A stretch of 64,000 bases of DNA from Planomicrobium okeanokoites (GCF_003428875.1 NZ_QQRS01000003.1:310001-374000), one strand, 5' to 3'; positions 51,289 to 60,225 are shown, counted from the first letter of the stretch. A program made the numbers and translations. Notes: generated from the sequence alone by a model not told the origin.

Positions 51289-52170
51289 TTAAACTTTCGG
51301 CAAGTCCTGGACCAGCGAAATGAATGCTTTTGAAACATAAGGCATGTACCGGTTTTTAGCAGAAATGATGCCAAGCATCCATGGAAACGTATTGGTCAGC
51401 GAAATAACTTTGAATGGACCCTCTTTTACCCGTTCACAAATCAATTCCGGCATTAAAGTGACTCCAAGATTTTTTTCAACCATGCCGACGATAAAATCCC
51501 ATTGCGAACTTTCATAAGCAATTCTGGGCGTAAACCCTTCAGAAATACAAAACTCTATCGTCCGGCCATTTAACGTAAATTCTTTGCTCAGCAATAGGAA
51601 CGGGTCATCCTTGAACTCGATAAGATCCACTTTTTCCAAATGGGCAAGTGGATGTGATTCGTGAACCAGCAGCTTTATCTCCTGATCGACAAATGGCATG
51701 ACTTCGTACTTCTCTTCATCCACAGGAAGCATGACGAAGCCTAAGTCCACTTCCCCTTCGGCCACTTTCTTTTCAACTGTTTTTGCGCCATCTTCCGCCA
51801 GTATGATGGCCACGTCAGGATACTGCTTTTGAAATTCGGCGATGATTGTGGGAAAGAACAATGTACTGATGACAGGGGGCAAACCGATTTTTATCTTTCC
51901 CTTATTCAGATTCATCACATCATACAGGGAAGCTGACAGGTCATCCAGACTGTAGATGATTTTTTGAGCCTGCAGAAACACGACTTCGCCGGCGTCTGTA
52001 AGACGGACTTTTCGGGAAGATCGATCGAATAGGATGACATCCAGATCTTCTTCTAAATTTTTTACCATTTTGCTCAAACTGGGCTGAGTGACATGCATTG
52101 TCTGGGAAGCTTTTGTAAAACTTTTATGTTTGGCAACTTCCACAAAACAGGTTAGCTGGCGAATATCCAT
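51289..52170 (-). CDS. LysR family transcriptional regulator
   Basis: A 293-residue LysR regulator: winged helix (RQLTCFVEVAKHKSFTKAS, VTQPSLSKMVKNLE) and a C-terminal effector domain of periplasmic-binding fold (KGKIKIGLPPVISTLFFP, DLGFVMLPV). It is divergent from the GntP permease and 3-hydroxybutyrate dehydrogenase genes and probably activates them when an organic acid is present. The palindrome at 52184-52206 lies 13 bases from its start codon and contains the T-N11-A signature. An ATG opens the family-typical MDIRQLTCF. Confidence 0.9.
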   Translation of the reverse strand: MDIRQLTCFVEVAKHKSFTKASQTMHVTQPSLSKMVKNLEEDLDVILFDRSSRKVRLTDAGEVVFLQAQKIIYSLDDLSASLYDVMNLNKGKIKIGLPPVISTLFFPTIIAEFQKQYPDVAIILAEDGAKTVEKKVAEGEVDLGFVMLPVDEEKYEVMPFVDQEIKLLVHESHPLAHLEKVDLIEFKDDPFLLLSKEFTLNGRTIEFCISEGFTPRIAYESSQWDFIVGMVEKNLGVTLMPELICERVKEGPFKVISLTNTFPWMLGIISAKNRYMPYVSKAFISLVQDLPKV

Positions 52171-52183
52171 AATGGTCCCCTTA

Positions 52184-52206
52184 ATCTATAACTAATAGTT
52201 ATAGAT
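52184..52206. promoter_or_regulatory. 23-bp perfect inverted repeat, LysR operator
   Basis: ATCTATAACTA-A-TAGTTATAGAT: two exact 11-base arms around a single A, in the divergent control region. This is the expected recognition site of the adjacent LysR protein. Confidence 0.75.
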
Positions 52207-52305
52207 ATTATAATTTTAATTCATTTTACCTATCATAACAGACGATGTACACTGAAAAAAGTATTCCGACACAATATTGTGACAAATCACTATTTACAAA
52301 GTTTA

Positions 52306-52319
52306 AGAAAGCGCTTGCA
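52306..52319. promoter_or_regulatory. cre-like catabolite control site
   Basis: AGAAAGCGCTTGCA matches the cre consensus TGWAARCGYTWNCW except at the first base. It lies 59 bases before the permease start codon, suggesting CcpA control. Confidence 0.55.
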
Positions 52320-52377
52320 AAAGACTGGGACGCCAGTTCAGGCAGTATACACTCATTCAATTTAGGGGGAAAAATAT

Positions 52378-53703
52378 ATGTTAAGTATGATCGGATTGGT
52401 CGGGGGACTTATTTTGCTCATCGTCTTGACGATGAGAGGCTGGAACCTATTGGTTGCGGGTCCGTTATGCGCGCTCGTAGTAGGTCTGTTCAGCGGAATG
52501 CCGTTATTCCCGCAAATGGTGGAAGCAGGGGAATCAAACTTTTTAACAAATTATATGACCAGCTTTTCTGGATTTATCACTTCCTGGTTCCCGATGTTCC
52601 TGCTTGGAGCAATTTTCGGTAAAGTAATGGAAGACAGCGGAGCGGCCGACAGTGTGTCGCGCTGGCTGGTCGGAAAATTCGGCATTAAAAAAGCGGTTCT
52701 GGCAATTGTTATTGCCTGTGCGGTTCTTACATACGGTGGAGTCAGCTTGTTCGTCGTTGCTTTCTCAGTTTATCCGATGGCTTTGAGCCTCTTTAAACAA
52801 GCGGATCTTCCGCGCCGTTTCATTCCCGCTGCACTTGCATTCGGGTCGGTTACATTCACAATGACATCTGCCGGTTCACCTGAAATCCAAAACTGGATTC
52901 CTATTGAATATCTTGGCACTTCACCATATGCAGGATGGGAAGTCAGTATCATCGTTGCCGTATTCATGATGATTTTCGGTTACTGGTGGTTGAAACGCAT
53001 GATCAACAAAGCGGTCAGTAAAGGCGAGCGCTTTGAAACACGCAAGACGGATCCGGTCATCGAAGACCGCGATTTGCCAAACCCATTGATGGGGCTTATC
53101 CCGTTATTGGTGGTACTCATTATTTCGTTCGTGCTTCATGATGTGTTGATGACATCGGCATTGATCCTTGCCCTTCTTGGCGGTATTATTGCCACTTATG
53201 TCATCAACCGTAAATATTTCACCAATGTCAGCAAAGCAATTTCTGATGGGACTATCGGCGCTTTGATTGCCATCGGCAACACGGCGGCCGTTGTCGGATT
53301 TGGCGGCGTAGCAAAAGCGGTTCCGGCTTTCGAAGTCGCTGTCAATGCCATGACGAGCATTCCGGGAAGCCCGCTCATCGGCGGCGCACTTGCTGTCAGT
53401 GTCATCGCCGGCTTGACGGGCTCAGCTTCCGGCGGCCAGGTTATTGCCTTGCCTCTACTGGCACCGCATTATATTGATATGGGTGTCAACACGGAAGCGT
53501 TGCACCGAACAGTAGCGATTTCATCAGGAGCACTCGATTCTCTTCCGCATAACGGCTACGTGGTTACGACAATCCGCGGAATCTGCGGTGAGTCCCATAA
53601 AGACGCATACGGTGCTGTTGGCGCTGTAACAGTCATTGTGCCATTGCTCGGCTTGACGATAGCGATCATCCTGTTCTCGCTTGGCTTGGGCATCGGAAAT
53701 TAA
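52378..53703 (+). CDS. GntP family permease (probable 3-hydroxybutyrate or related acid uptake)
   Basis: A 441-residue, twelve-helix GntP-type permease. FPMFLLGAIFGKVMEDSG, YGGVSLFVVAFSVYPMA, GFGGVAKAVPAF and SSGALDSLPHNGYVVT are conserved in the family. GntP members import gluconate or other hydroxy acids; because a 3-hydroxybutyrate dehydrogenase gene follows at once, 3-hydroxybutyrate or a similar acid is the likely cargo. AGGGGG with 8-base spacing precedes the ATG. The LysR and cre-like sites upstream suggest induction and catabolite repression. Confidence 0.9.
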   Translation: MLSMIGLVGGLILLIVLTMRGWNLLVAGPLCALVVGLFSGMPLFPQMVEAGESNFLTNYMTSFSGFITSWFPMFLLGAIFGKVMEDSGAADSVSRWLVGKFGIKKAVLAIVIACAVLTYGGVSLFVVAFSVYPMALSLFKQADLPRRFIPAALAFGSVTFTMTSAGSPEIQNWIPIEYLGTSPYAGWEVSIIVAVFMMIFGYWWLKRMINKAVSKGERFETRKTDPVIEDRDLPNPLMGLIPLLVVLIISFVLHDVLMTSALILALLGGIIATYVINRKYFTNVSKAISDGTIGALIAIGNTAAVVGFGGVAKAVPAFEVAVNAMTSIPGSPLIGGALAVSVIAGLTGSASGGQVIALPLLAPHYIDMGVNTEALHRTVAISSGALDSLPHNGYVVTTIRGICGESHKDAYGAVGAVTVIVPLLGLTIAIILFSLGLGIGN

Positions 53704-53749
53704 TCCGAACTAAAAACAAAGATTTTTCAAAGTGTGGAGGTCAGGCATT

Positions 53750-54526
53750 ATGGTTAAAGATAAAGTTGTATTCATCACCGGTGCAGCCAGTGGCATCGGC
53801 TACGAAATCAGGCGGGATTTCGCTGAAAATGGAGCGAAGATCGTCCTGACGGATATCAATGAAGAAGCGGTGAAAGTAGCCGCTGATGCGATGATTGAAG
53901 AAGGGTATGAATGCATCGGCATCCGTTGCGATGTAACCAGTGAAGACGAAATCATCATGGCGATCAATCAGACCGTGGAGACCTTCGGAACGTTGGATAT
54001 TCTGATCAACAATGCTGGAATGCAGTATATTTCACCGATAGAAGAGTTTCCGACGGAAAAATACGAGCTGTTGATCAAAATCATGCTTGTGGCGCCGTTC
54101 ATTGCGACAAAACACGTATTCCCTGTCATGAAAAAACAAGGCTATGGCCGCATCATCAATATGGCTTCCATCAACGGCCTCGTCGGTTTTGCCGGTAAAG
54201 CGGCCTATAACAGCGCCAAGCACGGTGTCATCGGCTTGACGAAAGTGGCTGCCCTTGAAGGGGCGGAGCACGGCATCACCGTCAATGCGATGTGTCCCGG
54301 CTACGTGGATACTCCGCTCGTCCGGAACCAAATGGGCGATTTGGCGAAAACACGTAATGTTACAGTAGAAAAAGTGCTTGAAGAAGTCATTTATCCGCTG
54401 GTGCCGCAAAAGCGCTTGCTGTCGGTTCAGGAAATTTCGGATTATACGATGTTCCTGGCAAGTGACAAAGCTTCAGGCGTAACGGGACAGGCTGTCGTAT
54501 TGGACGGCGGCTATACAGCACAATAA
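53750..54526 (+). CDS. 3-hydroxybutyrate dehydrogenase (SDR)
   Basis: About 258 residues. It oxidises (R)-3-hydroxybutyrate to acetoacetate with NAD. TGAASGIG, NNAGMQYISPIEEF, and the catalytic Ser-Tyr-Lys in ASINGLVGFAGKAAYNSAK match bacterial 3-HBDH closely, as do NAMCPGYVDTPLVRNQ and VLDGGYTAQ at the end. GGAGG with 9-base spacing sets ATG 53750. It follows the GntP permease by 46 bases in one operon. Confidence 0.93.
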   Translation: MVKDKVVFITGAASGIGYEIRRDFAENGAKIVLTDINEEAVKVAADAMIEEGYECIGIRCDVTSEDEIIMAINQTVETFGTLDILINNAGMQYISPIEEFPTEKYELLIKIMLVAPFIATKHVFPVMKKQGYGRIINMASINGLVGFAGKAAYNSAKHGVIGLTKVAALEGAEHGITVNAMCPGYVDTPLVRNQMGDLAKTRNVTVEKVLEEVIYPLVPQKRLLSVQEISDYTMFLASDKASGVTGQAVVLDGGYTAQ

Positions 54527-54530
54527 AAAA

Positions 54531-54564
54531 GAACCCGATGTGAAAACTCACATCGGGTTCTTTG
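54531..54564. terminator. Terminator of the 3-hydroxybutyrate operon
   Basis: GAACCCGATGTGA-AAAC-TCACATCGGGTTC with TTTGCTTTTT downstream and A-run upstream. Confidence 0.9.
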
Positions 54565-54569
54565 CTTTT

Positions 54570-55127
54570 TCAGGCAATCATATCATTAGCTTCTGTTAGC
54601 AGCCGGTCATATAGACGCAAGTTTTGTTGATAAGGCATCTTGTAGCTGGCTAAGCTGTGTTCTCGGATCAAGCCGAAAACGGCTTCGTCTGCAATCTGAT
54701 GCAGCCGGTTCAATGATTCGGCGTTTTTCCAAGCGGTTTTTTCGAACTCAATATTCATCAATTGTTCATCCAGAATAATCTTCAAAATTCCCGGATCCCT
54801 GTAATGGCTGTCTTCAGGAGCAGCTTTTTTCAGCTCATGGACTTTAATCGTCCAAGGCATCGATTCCAGCAGCGCTTCTCTGTCAGCCGCATGGCCGAGC
54901 TCATGCAATGTCATTACTTCAATATAGGTTTTCAGGCGAACTGGGAACGTGAGCTCATCTTTAGCTTCTTGAATCCTGCTGATGTCCACACCAATGCGGT
55001 CAAGGATAAAATTATAGCTCATATTGATGCCTTTCCTATGTTCTATTAAGTCCAGTCTGTAATTCGTTAAATCCATCACCGAGCGAATCCAGGCCATAAT
55101 TTTGCTTCTATTTTTATTTTCCGTCAT
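54570..55127 (-). CDS. Unknown protein with a HELGH zinc-peptidase-like motif
   Basis: Up to 185 residues, mostly helical. The segment YIEVMTLHELGHAADREAL contains HELGH, an HExxH zinc-binding signature as in metallopeptidases and ImmA/IrrE-type proteins, but I do not recognise the family. The start is unsure: ATG 55127 has a distant GGGGG, while ATG 55022 has AAAGG at 7 bases and would give about 150 residues still including the motif. No signal peptide. It lies alone between convergent genes. Confidence 0.65.
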   Translation of the reverse strand: MTENKNRSKIMAWIRSVMDLTNYRLDLIEHRKGINMSYNFILDRIGVDISRIQEAKDELTFPVRLKTYIEVMTLHELGHAADREALLESMPWTIKVHELKKAAPEDSHYRDPGILKIILDEQLMNIEFEKTAWKNAESLNRLHQIADEAVFGLIREHSLASYKMPYQQNLRLYDRLLTEANDMIA

Positions 55128-55222
55128 TATAAAATTTTTAATCCCCCAAATAATAAAAATCTATCTCTTTTATTAATTATATAAAAATAACGAAAACCTC
55201 ACAAGCAAATGATTTCGACATA

Positions 55223-55254
55223 CAAAAAGGGATCAGCACATGTGTGGCTGATCC
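55223..55254 (-). terminator. Terminator of the alpha/beta hydrolase gene
   Basis: On the minus strand GGATCAGC-N9-GCTGATCC followed by CTTTTTG. Confidence 0.85.
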
Positions 55255-55268
55255 TGTCTTAGTGATAT

Positions 55269-56042
55269 TTATCTGAGAAACTTTTCCACTACACCAAGAA
55301 ACAGCCGATCCTGTTCGACATTCGGTGCATGGCCGGAATCCTGGAATTCCATGTAATCGGCATTCGGGATCAGGACAGCTGTTTCCCGGCCTTTCTCCGG
55401 TGGATTCAATCCATCATGTTTTCCGCTGATCACAAGTGTTTCTGCGGTAATCTTCTTCAAATCATTCCGGAAATCGAAATCCCTTAAAGCTGCAGATGCG
55501 GCTCCCTGTTCGTCGGCGTTCAACATGCGGCTGTTCTTGGCTATCCGTTTTTGCCAGGCATTGACAGCTTCCTGGTCATGAAAGATCAATTGGGAAGAGA
55601 TCGCCAATTTCTCAGCAATGCTCATTCCTTCAAGCTGGTCTTTATAACGGTCGAACATCTCGGCCATCGATGATTGCTCGCCGTATGATTTTGTGGCTGC
55701 GAGTATCAATTTTTCTACGCGCGCGGGTTGTTTGATGGCGACGCCCTGCGCAATATAACTGCCCATTGAAATACCCAGTAAATAGACAGAATCGAGATTA
55801 AGGTGGTCCAATAGAGCGATCGTGTCGGCCACATGATCCTCCAGGGTGAACTCGGAGAGACGATCGGATTCCCCGTGGCCGCGCGAATCCAACGCGATAA
55901 TCCGGAATTTATCCTTTAAATAACCGATTTCCCGGTAGAACATCTGATGATTGCTCGTCAACCCGTGCAACAGCACAAGCGGCTCGCCTGTCCCTGTATC
56001 TTCATAAAATAAGCGGATTCCATCGTTTTCAAAAAATGGCAT
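55269..56042 (-). CDS. Alpha/beta hydrolase
   Basis: About 257 residues with the alpha/beta hydrolase fold: oxyanion segment LVLLHGLTSNH, strand-4 DSRGHGESD, nucleophile elbow GISMGS, and the His in FQDSGHAPNVEQ. Likely an esterase, lactonase or C-C hydrolase; substrate unknown. AAAGGAG with 7-base spacing sets ATG 56042 rather than the longer frame at 56066. Confidence 0.9.
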   Translation of the reverse strand: MPFFENDGIRLFYEDTGTGEPLVLLHGLTSNHQMFYREIGYLKDKFRIIALDSRGHGESDRLSEFTLEDHVADTIALLDHLNLDSVYLLGISMGSYIAQGVAIKQPARVEKLILAATKSYGEQSSMAEMFDRYKDQLEGMSIAEKLAISSQLIFHDQEAVNAWQKRIAKNSRMLNADEQGAASAALRDFDFRNDLKKITAETLVISGKHDGLNPPEKGRETAVLIPNADYMEFQDSGHAPNVEQDRLFLGVVEKFLR

Positions 56043-56122
56043 ATGTATTCTCCTTTGAATAAGCATGTTATTACCCTATACCCTTTTCAGTCAAAAATAA
56101 ATAACCCGCATGAATATACGGG

Positions 56123-56680
56123 TCAGTTTTCCTGATGCAAAGCGCGTGTTTTATTGTATTTTTCAATGACAAGAAAAAGTGCTATCAACACAAATAGGAA
56201 AGCCAGCGTCATATACCACGGAAATTCAGTGATAGATTGTCCGAAAGCGGTGTAGACGACAGCCGGCAATGTCAGGCCGATTGCAGAATAATACATATAT
56301 TCTTTGAAGCTTTTTGTCATGTCCATCAAATAGAAGCAGAGAAGTTGAAAGTGGACGAATGGCATGATGCGCAAAAGCATCACCTGGCCGACGCTAAGCG
56401 TTCTGTCGGGAAAAATCCGTTCTTTCAACTTAGTCATTTTCCGATGGAATTTCGGCAGGCGTTCTAACAGGAAATAGATGATCGCACTCATCAGCATCAA
56501 GCCGAGATAAGAAAGAATCGCCCCTTGGACGAAACCAAAGGCGACACCGCCAACGATGCAGACGGCTACGACAGGCAGAAAGACGAATGGCCGGATCAAA
56601 TGGAGAATCAAAAAGAAGAAAGGGGCCATCCAGCCTGCATTTTCTATAAAAAGTTCAATCGACTTGTCAAATTGGTCCAT
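56123..56680 (-). CDS. TVP38/TMEM64 (DedA-like) membrane protein
   Basis: About 185 residues, five to six helices, VTT-domain family. Conserved LIRPFVFLPVVAVCIVGGVAFG and RIMPFVHFQLLCFYLMDMTK are seen; the MPF-x-H/N block is characteristic. Such proteins are implicated in lipid scrambling or membrane homeostasis. The first 17 codons of the longer frame (56731) are dropped because AAAGGAGG lies just before ATG 56680. Confidence 0.87.
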   Translation of the reverse strand: MDQFDKSIELFIENAGWMAPFFFLILHLIRPFVFLPVVAVCIVGGVAFGFVQGAILSYLGLMLMSAIIYFLLERLPKFHRKMTKLKERIFPDRTLSVGQVMLLRIMPFVHFQLLCFYLMDMTKSFKEYMYYSAIGLTLPAVVYTAFGQSITEFPWYMTLAFLFVLIALFLVIEKYNKTRALHQEN

Positions 56681-56859
56681 GGTGGCCTCCTTTGCAAGAT
56701 GTAATGATATCAATAAAGAAGGATAATCCATATAAAATTTAATGGCAAGCCTTTTGACCCGAACATTGAAGAGGTTTGTTTTGCAAAAACGGATAGAGGG
56801 AACAATATTTTGGTAAACTGAAAAAGGGGAACGTAAAACAGAAAAGGGAGAGGTTTAAC

Positions 56860-58092
56860 GTGAAATCGACAGAAACCAGTTATCCAATTGAAAAAGTGCG
56901 GGCACAGTTTCCAGCGCTCGAACGTACATATAAAGAAAGGCAAGCCGCCTATTTTGACGGACCGGGTGGATCGCAGGTCGTGCTTCAGTCGATCACGGCG
57001 ATTGCGGGTTATATGCAAAGAGGAGGGGCGAATCTCCATGGCGCATTTCCATCCAGCTGGGAAACGGAACAAGTGATTTCAGAAGCCCGTGAAGCTGCAG
57101 CTGATTTCCTGAATGTACAGCCGAACGAAGTGGCTTTCGGAGCGAATATGACAACGCTGACCATTGCGATTGCCAATGCGCTTGGCAAACAATTTAAAGA
57201 AGGTGACGAAATCGTTGTGACTGAAATGGACCACCGGGCAAACGTCGATCCCTGGCTGATGATGGCCGAAGACCGTGGAATGACAGTCCGCTGGATACCA
57301 GTCGATAAAGAAAAACTGACGCTTGATATGCAGGATATCGATACACTCATCAATGATAAAACGAAATTGGTGGCGCTTGGCATGGCATCGAATGCCATCG
57401 GCACAATCGTCGATCTTGGCCCTGCCGTCAGACGGGCACGTCAAGTCGGCGCACTGGTCGCAGCTGATGCCGTGCATGCGGCGCCTCATATGCCGATGGA
57501 CCGAGAAGAGCAGGATATAGATATCCTCTTATGCTCCGTCTATAAATTCTTTGGACCGCATATTGGAATAGCGGCAATCCGTGAGAGCATCTTCAAGGAT
57601 CTTGAACCTTATAAATTGACGACATCTCCGTCCTATTATCCGGACAAGCTGGAGACGGGTACGCAGAACCATGAAGGGATCGCGGGCATCCGTCCCGCTA
57701 TCGAATTTTTTGCTTCACTGGGCGAAGGCCAGACGCGTCGGGAGAAAATCCTTTCCGGTTACCACGAAATCGAAATGTATGAAAACCGCTTGGCTGCACG
57801 TTTACGTGAAGGTCTGGGCGCACTGGAAAATGTCACGCTTTGGCAGGCAGCGGACGATGTGCCGAAAACGCCTACAATCGCATTTAAAGTGGCGGGCTAC
57901 GAACCTTCGGATATTTGCGTGATATTAGCGGAAGAACACAGCATCTTCACAGCGGCGGGCCACTTCTACGCCTCTACACTCGGGGACGTGCTGGATGTCA
58001 ATAAAACCGGCGGCTGGGTGCGGGCAGGCCTCGCCCCTTATAATACTGAAGAAGAAGTGGAACGTTTCATCAGCGCGATCGCTTCTTTGTAA
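56860..58092 (+). CDS. Cysteine desulfurase-like aminotransferase class V
   Basis: A 410-residue fold-type I PLP enzyme of the cysteine desulfurase-like subfamily. FDGPGGSQVV opens the domain; TEMDHRANVDPW, ADAVHAAPH and the Schiff-base Lys in CSVYKFFGPHIG are visible, with VRAGLAPYNTEEEV at the C-terminus. The usual Cys loop of IscS/SufS is not seen, so sulfur transfer is uncertain. GTG 56860 follows GGGAGAGG with 6-base spacing. Transcribed alone. Confidence 0.9.
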   Translation: MKSTETSYPIEKVRAQFPALERTYKERQAAYFDGPGGSQVVLQSITAIAGYMQRGGANLHGAFPSSWETEQVISEAREAAADFLNVQPNEVAFGANMTTLTIAIANALGKQFKEGDEIVVTEMDHRANVDPWLMMAEDRGMTVRWIPVDKEKLTLDMQDIDTLINDKTKLVALGMASNAIGTIVDLGPAVRRARQVGALVAADAVHAAPHMPMDREEQDIDILLCSVYKFFGPHIGIAAIRESIFKDLEPYKLTTSPSYYPDKLETGTQNHEGIAGIRPAIEFFASLGEGQTRREKILSGYHEIEMYENRLAARLREGLGALENVTLWQAADDVPKTPTIAFKVAGYEPSDICVILAEEHSIFTAAGHFYASTLGDVLDVNKTGGWVRAGLAPYNTEEEVERFISAIASL

Positions 58093-58113
58093 ATGTTTAG
58101 ATTCATCCTATAG

Positions 58114-58143
58114 AAAAAGGCTTCGCATCCGCGAAGCCTTTGT
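58114..58143. terminator. Bidirectional terminator
   Basis: AAAAAGGCTTCG-CATC-CGCGAAGCCTTTG: stem shared by the converging aminotransferase and YqcI/YcgG genes. Confidence 0.82.
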
Positions 58144-58145
58144 TT

Positions 58146-58880
58146 TTATTTCATTTCTTTATGTGAGAATGGGCATTTCCCTTGGATCGGCTCACTGTCG
58201 TCGCCGATGAAAAATTGTTTCCACTCGTTATGTTCCGGGTCGCCAAAGTGGCTGATGTCCGGATGTGTCGGCAGCTGGTCCCATTTCTCCACGCGCTGGC
58301 GCACTTTTTCGCGGGACATGATGCCGCCTTTTTCTGTACCTGTCAACCCTTCAAATATGCGGCGGGGCTGGAATCCGAGAACCATGGCATTGCCGAGGTC
58401 ACGGGTCTTGCGCCGTTTATAGGCGGGAGCATTGCCGAAGATGAATATCGGTTCGCCTTTGAACACAAAATCCCATAAATAATGATCCGGATCTTTTGGT
58501 TTGTCGTCCGGCCATTCCGTATCGTCCATATTATGGAGATATTGCAAAATCGCCCAGAATTCATCTCGATACTGTTCCAGGCTGCCTTCCGTTTCAAACG
58601 GTTCCACGAAAACAAAAAGCCCATGGCGCTTGTGTTTCGGCTCATTGAACAGCGTAAGGAATTCTTCGACGATGACGGGCAGTGAAGACCAATCATCGCG
58701 GCTTATGTATCCATATCTCAATTCGCCTTTCAATTCACCGCTCATGCCGAAATAGCATGGAAATGTCTTGTCAGTGACCGTATTATGGAATGTCTTGTAT
58801 TCTTTCAGCAGCCATTCCGGCAAATCTTTCCGTGATTCGAAATCTTCTTTCGTAAGTAAAGCTTTATATGCTGTTTCCAT
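58146..58880 (-). CDS. YqcI/YcgG family protein
   Basis: A 244-residue member of the YqcI/YcgG family, recognised by FPCYFGMSGELKGELRYGYI, FVEPFETEGSLEQYRDEFW, and GNAPAYKRRKTRDLGNAMVLGFQPRRIFEG. The CPF(S/L)H motif at the C-terminus (GKCPFSH) is typical. A metal or haem-related role has been suggested for relatives, but the function is not established. GGAGG with 7-base spacing precedes the ATG. Confidence 0.88.
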   Translation of the reverse strand: METAYKALLTKEDFESRKDLPEWLLKEYKTFHNTVTDKTFPCYFGMSGELKGELRYGYISRDDWSSLPVIVEEFLTLFNEPKHKRHGLFVFVEPFETEGSLEQYRDEFWAILQYLHNMDDTEWPDDKPKDPDHYLWDFVFKGEPIFIFGNAPAYKRRKTRDLGNAMVLGFQPRRIFEGLTGTEKGGIMSREKVRQRVEKWDQLPTHPDISHFGDPEHNEWKQFFIGDDSEPIQGKCPFSHKEMK

Positions 58881-59081
58881 CTTATTTCCTCCGATGCGTT
58901 TAATTACCTTATATTTTATTTCCTAATAATGGCCGTTCTAAACTTCTTCAGAAATAAAGGATGAACGGAATAGCGTGATAGAGACCGGATAAAATGGTAC
59001 ACTCTAAAGAGCGATGTTATTTCGAAGAAGAAATGCATACCACATTTTTCGCAAAGAGAAATGAATAAAAGGAGAATGAAA

Positions 59082-59537
59082 TTGACACAAGTTAAATACA
59101 AGGAAGAAACGCCGCCGAATTACGATGAGTTGAAGAAATCTGCCAACCGCATGGCCAACTGGAAAGAACGCTTGGCCGCTGTTGAGGAATTAGGCAAGTG
59201 GAAAACGGAACAGACAATCAGCGTCCTGATGAACCGCATGAAGAACGATCCGGTCTACCAGGTTCAGGAGACAGCTTATGACATGCTGCGGAATTTCGGC
59301 GAAGATGTCGAAATGCCGGAACGCAATGAAAATGAGCTGATCAAAGACACGGATAAAGTTTTGGTCCGCATCAAAAAGAGTCTGCCCGCTGATCACAGCT
59401 ATGAAGACTTTAAAGCGAAATTGCAGAAAATGCGCAGCGATATCTATGACACTTATAAAGGCGCAAAAGGCGATGAGTTTGAATCTTGGCTTGAAGCACA
59501 GTGGGAAGCTGCACCTGTGAGAACCAGAAGAAAATAA
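59082..59537 (+). CDS. HEAT-repeat protein
   Basis: About 151 residues: a HEAT-like helical hairpin in WKERLAAVEELGKWKTEQTI and YQVQETAYDMLRNFGEDV, then a helical C-terminal region (YEDFKAKLQKMRSDIYDTY, EFESWLEAQWEAAP). Probably a protein-interaction scaffold; no enzyme motif is seen. TTG 59082 follows AAAAGGAG with 7-base spacing inside a frame that opens at 59061. Confidence 0.8.
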   Translation: MTQVKYKEETPPNYDELKKSANRMANWKERLAAVEELGKWKTEQTISVLMNRMKNDPVYQVQETAYDMLRNFGEDVEMPERNENELIKDTDKVLVRIKKSLPADHSYEDFKAKLQKMRSDIYDTYKGAKGDEFESWLEAQWEAAPVRTRRK

Positions 59538-59550
59538 TTCAGGCTATACA

Positions 59551-59591
59551 AAAAAAAGACGGAGCGGGAATTTCCCCGCTCCGTCTTTTTG
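59551..59591. terminator. Bidirectional terminator between HEAT gene and bioY
   Basis: AAAAAGACGGAGCGGG-AATTT-CCCCGCTCCGTCTTTTT (16-bp stem) with A/T-runs on both sides. Confidence 0.92.
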
Positions 59592-59611
59592 CTTTTTTCA
59601 GTAAAAATTCG

Positions 59612-60196
59612 TTACATGTATTTCCGGATGATCGGCTTCAACCTGAATCCGAAAAGGCCGGCAAGTACAGCCAGGATCAAGTCTTTCGGAAGCGGCGGCA
59701 CCATCCATGCCCATGCCATCATGTACGTGAAGCCTTCCGGTGCGGCAAACCACAATTTATAAGCCGCGTACATCCAGTTGGTGCCGAATAGGTAATTGAT
59801 TGCGAGCCCCGCTAGAGCGGCTGCGACAAAACCTTTGCGTGTCGGAAATTTTTCCGCAATCAAACCGACAACATAAGAAAGCAGAATGAAAGATACGATA
59901 AATCCGAATGTCGGCGAAATAATGGTGTCCATGCCGCCTGAAAATTTGGCGAAAACGGGGACTCCAGCAAGGCCGATAAAGGCATAAACGACCATGGAAG
60001 CAGCACCAAGCTTACTGCCCAGCAACAGTCCTGCAAGAATGGCGAAGAACGTCTGCAACGTGATCGGCACTCCTCCGATGATTAAGAACGATGTCAGGTT
60101 TGCGCCGATGGCCATCAATGCCGAAAACATGGCAATGTGAACCAGTTTCAAAGTTCTTGCGTGATTAGCCGATCGGGTTTTTGAGTATGTAGTCAT
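59612..60196 (-). CDS. bioY: Biotin transporter S component
   Basis: About 194 residues, six helices, BioY family: HIAMFSALMAIGANLTSFL, GVPITLQTFFAILAGLLLG, SMVVYAFIGLAGVPVFAKF and PTFGFIVSF are hallmark segments. It binds biotin and works alone or with the ECF AAT' module encoded elsewhere. GGAGG with 6-base spacing favours ATG 60196 over TTG 60202. A BirA-type operator overlaps its promoter, so expression should be repressed when biotin is plentiful. Confidence 0.95.
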   Translation of the reverse strand: MTTYSKTRSANHARTLKLVHIAMFSALMAIGANLTSFLIIGGVPITLQTFFAILAGLLLGSKLGAASMVVYAFIGLAGVPVFAKFSGGMDTIISPTFGFIVSFILLSYVVGLIAEKFPTRKGFVAAALAGLAINYLFGTNWMYAAYKLWFAAPEGFTYMMAWAWMVPPLPKDLILAVLAGLFGFRLKPIIRKYM

Positions 60197-60225
60197 ATGC
60201 AACCTCCAATTTATAAGCTATCCAA

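Noticed and set aside
54032-54409. 125-codon minus-strand frame inside the 3-hydroxybutyrate dehydrogenase gene
   Set aside because: His/Arg-rich composition typical of an antisense shadow; the opposite strand has all SDR motifs.
56710-57072. Minus-strand 120-codon frame
   Set aside because: It is a shadow of the cysteine-desulfurase-like gene and its promoter region, with no ribosome site.
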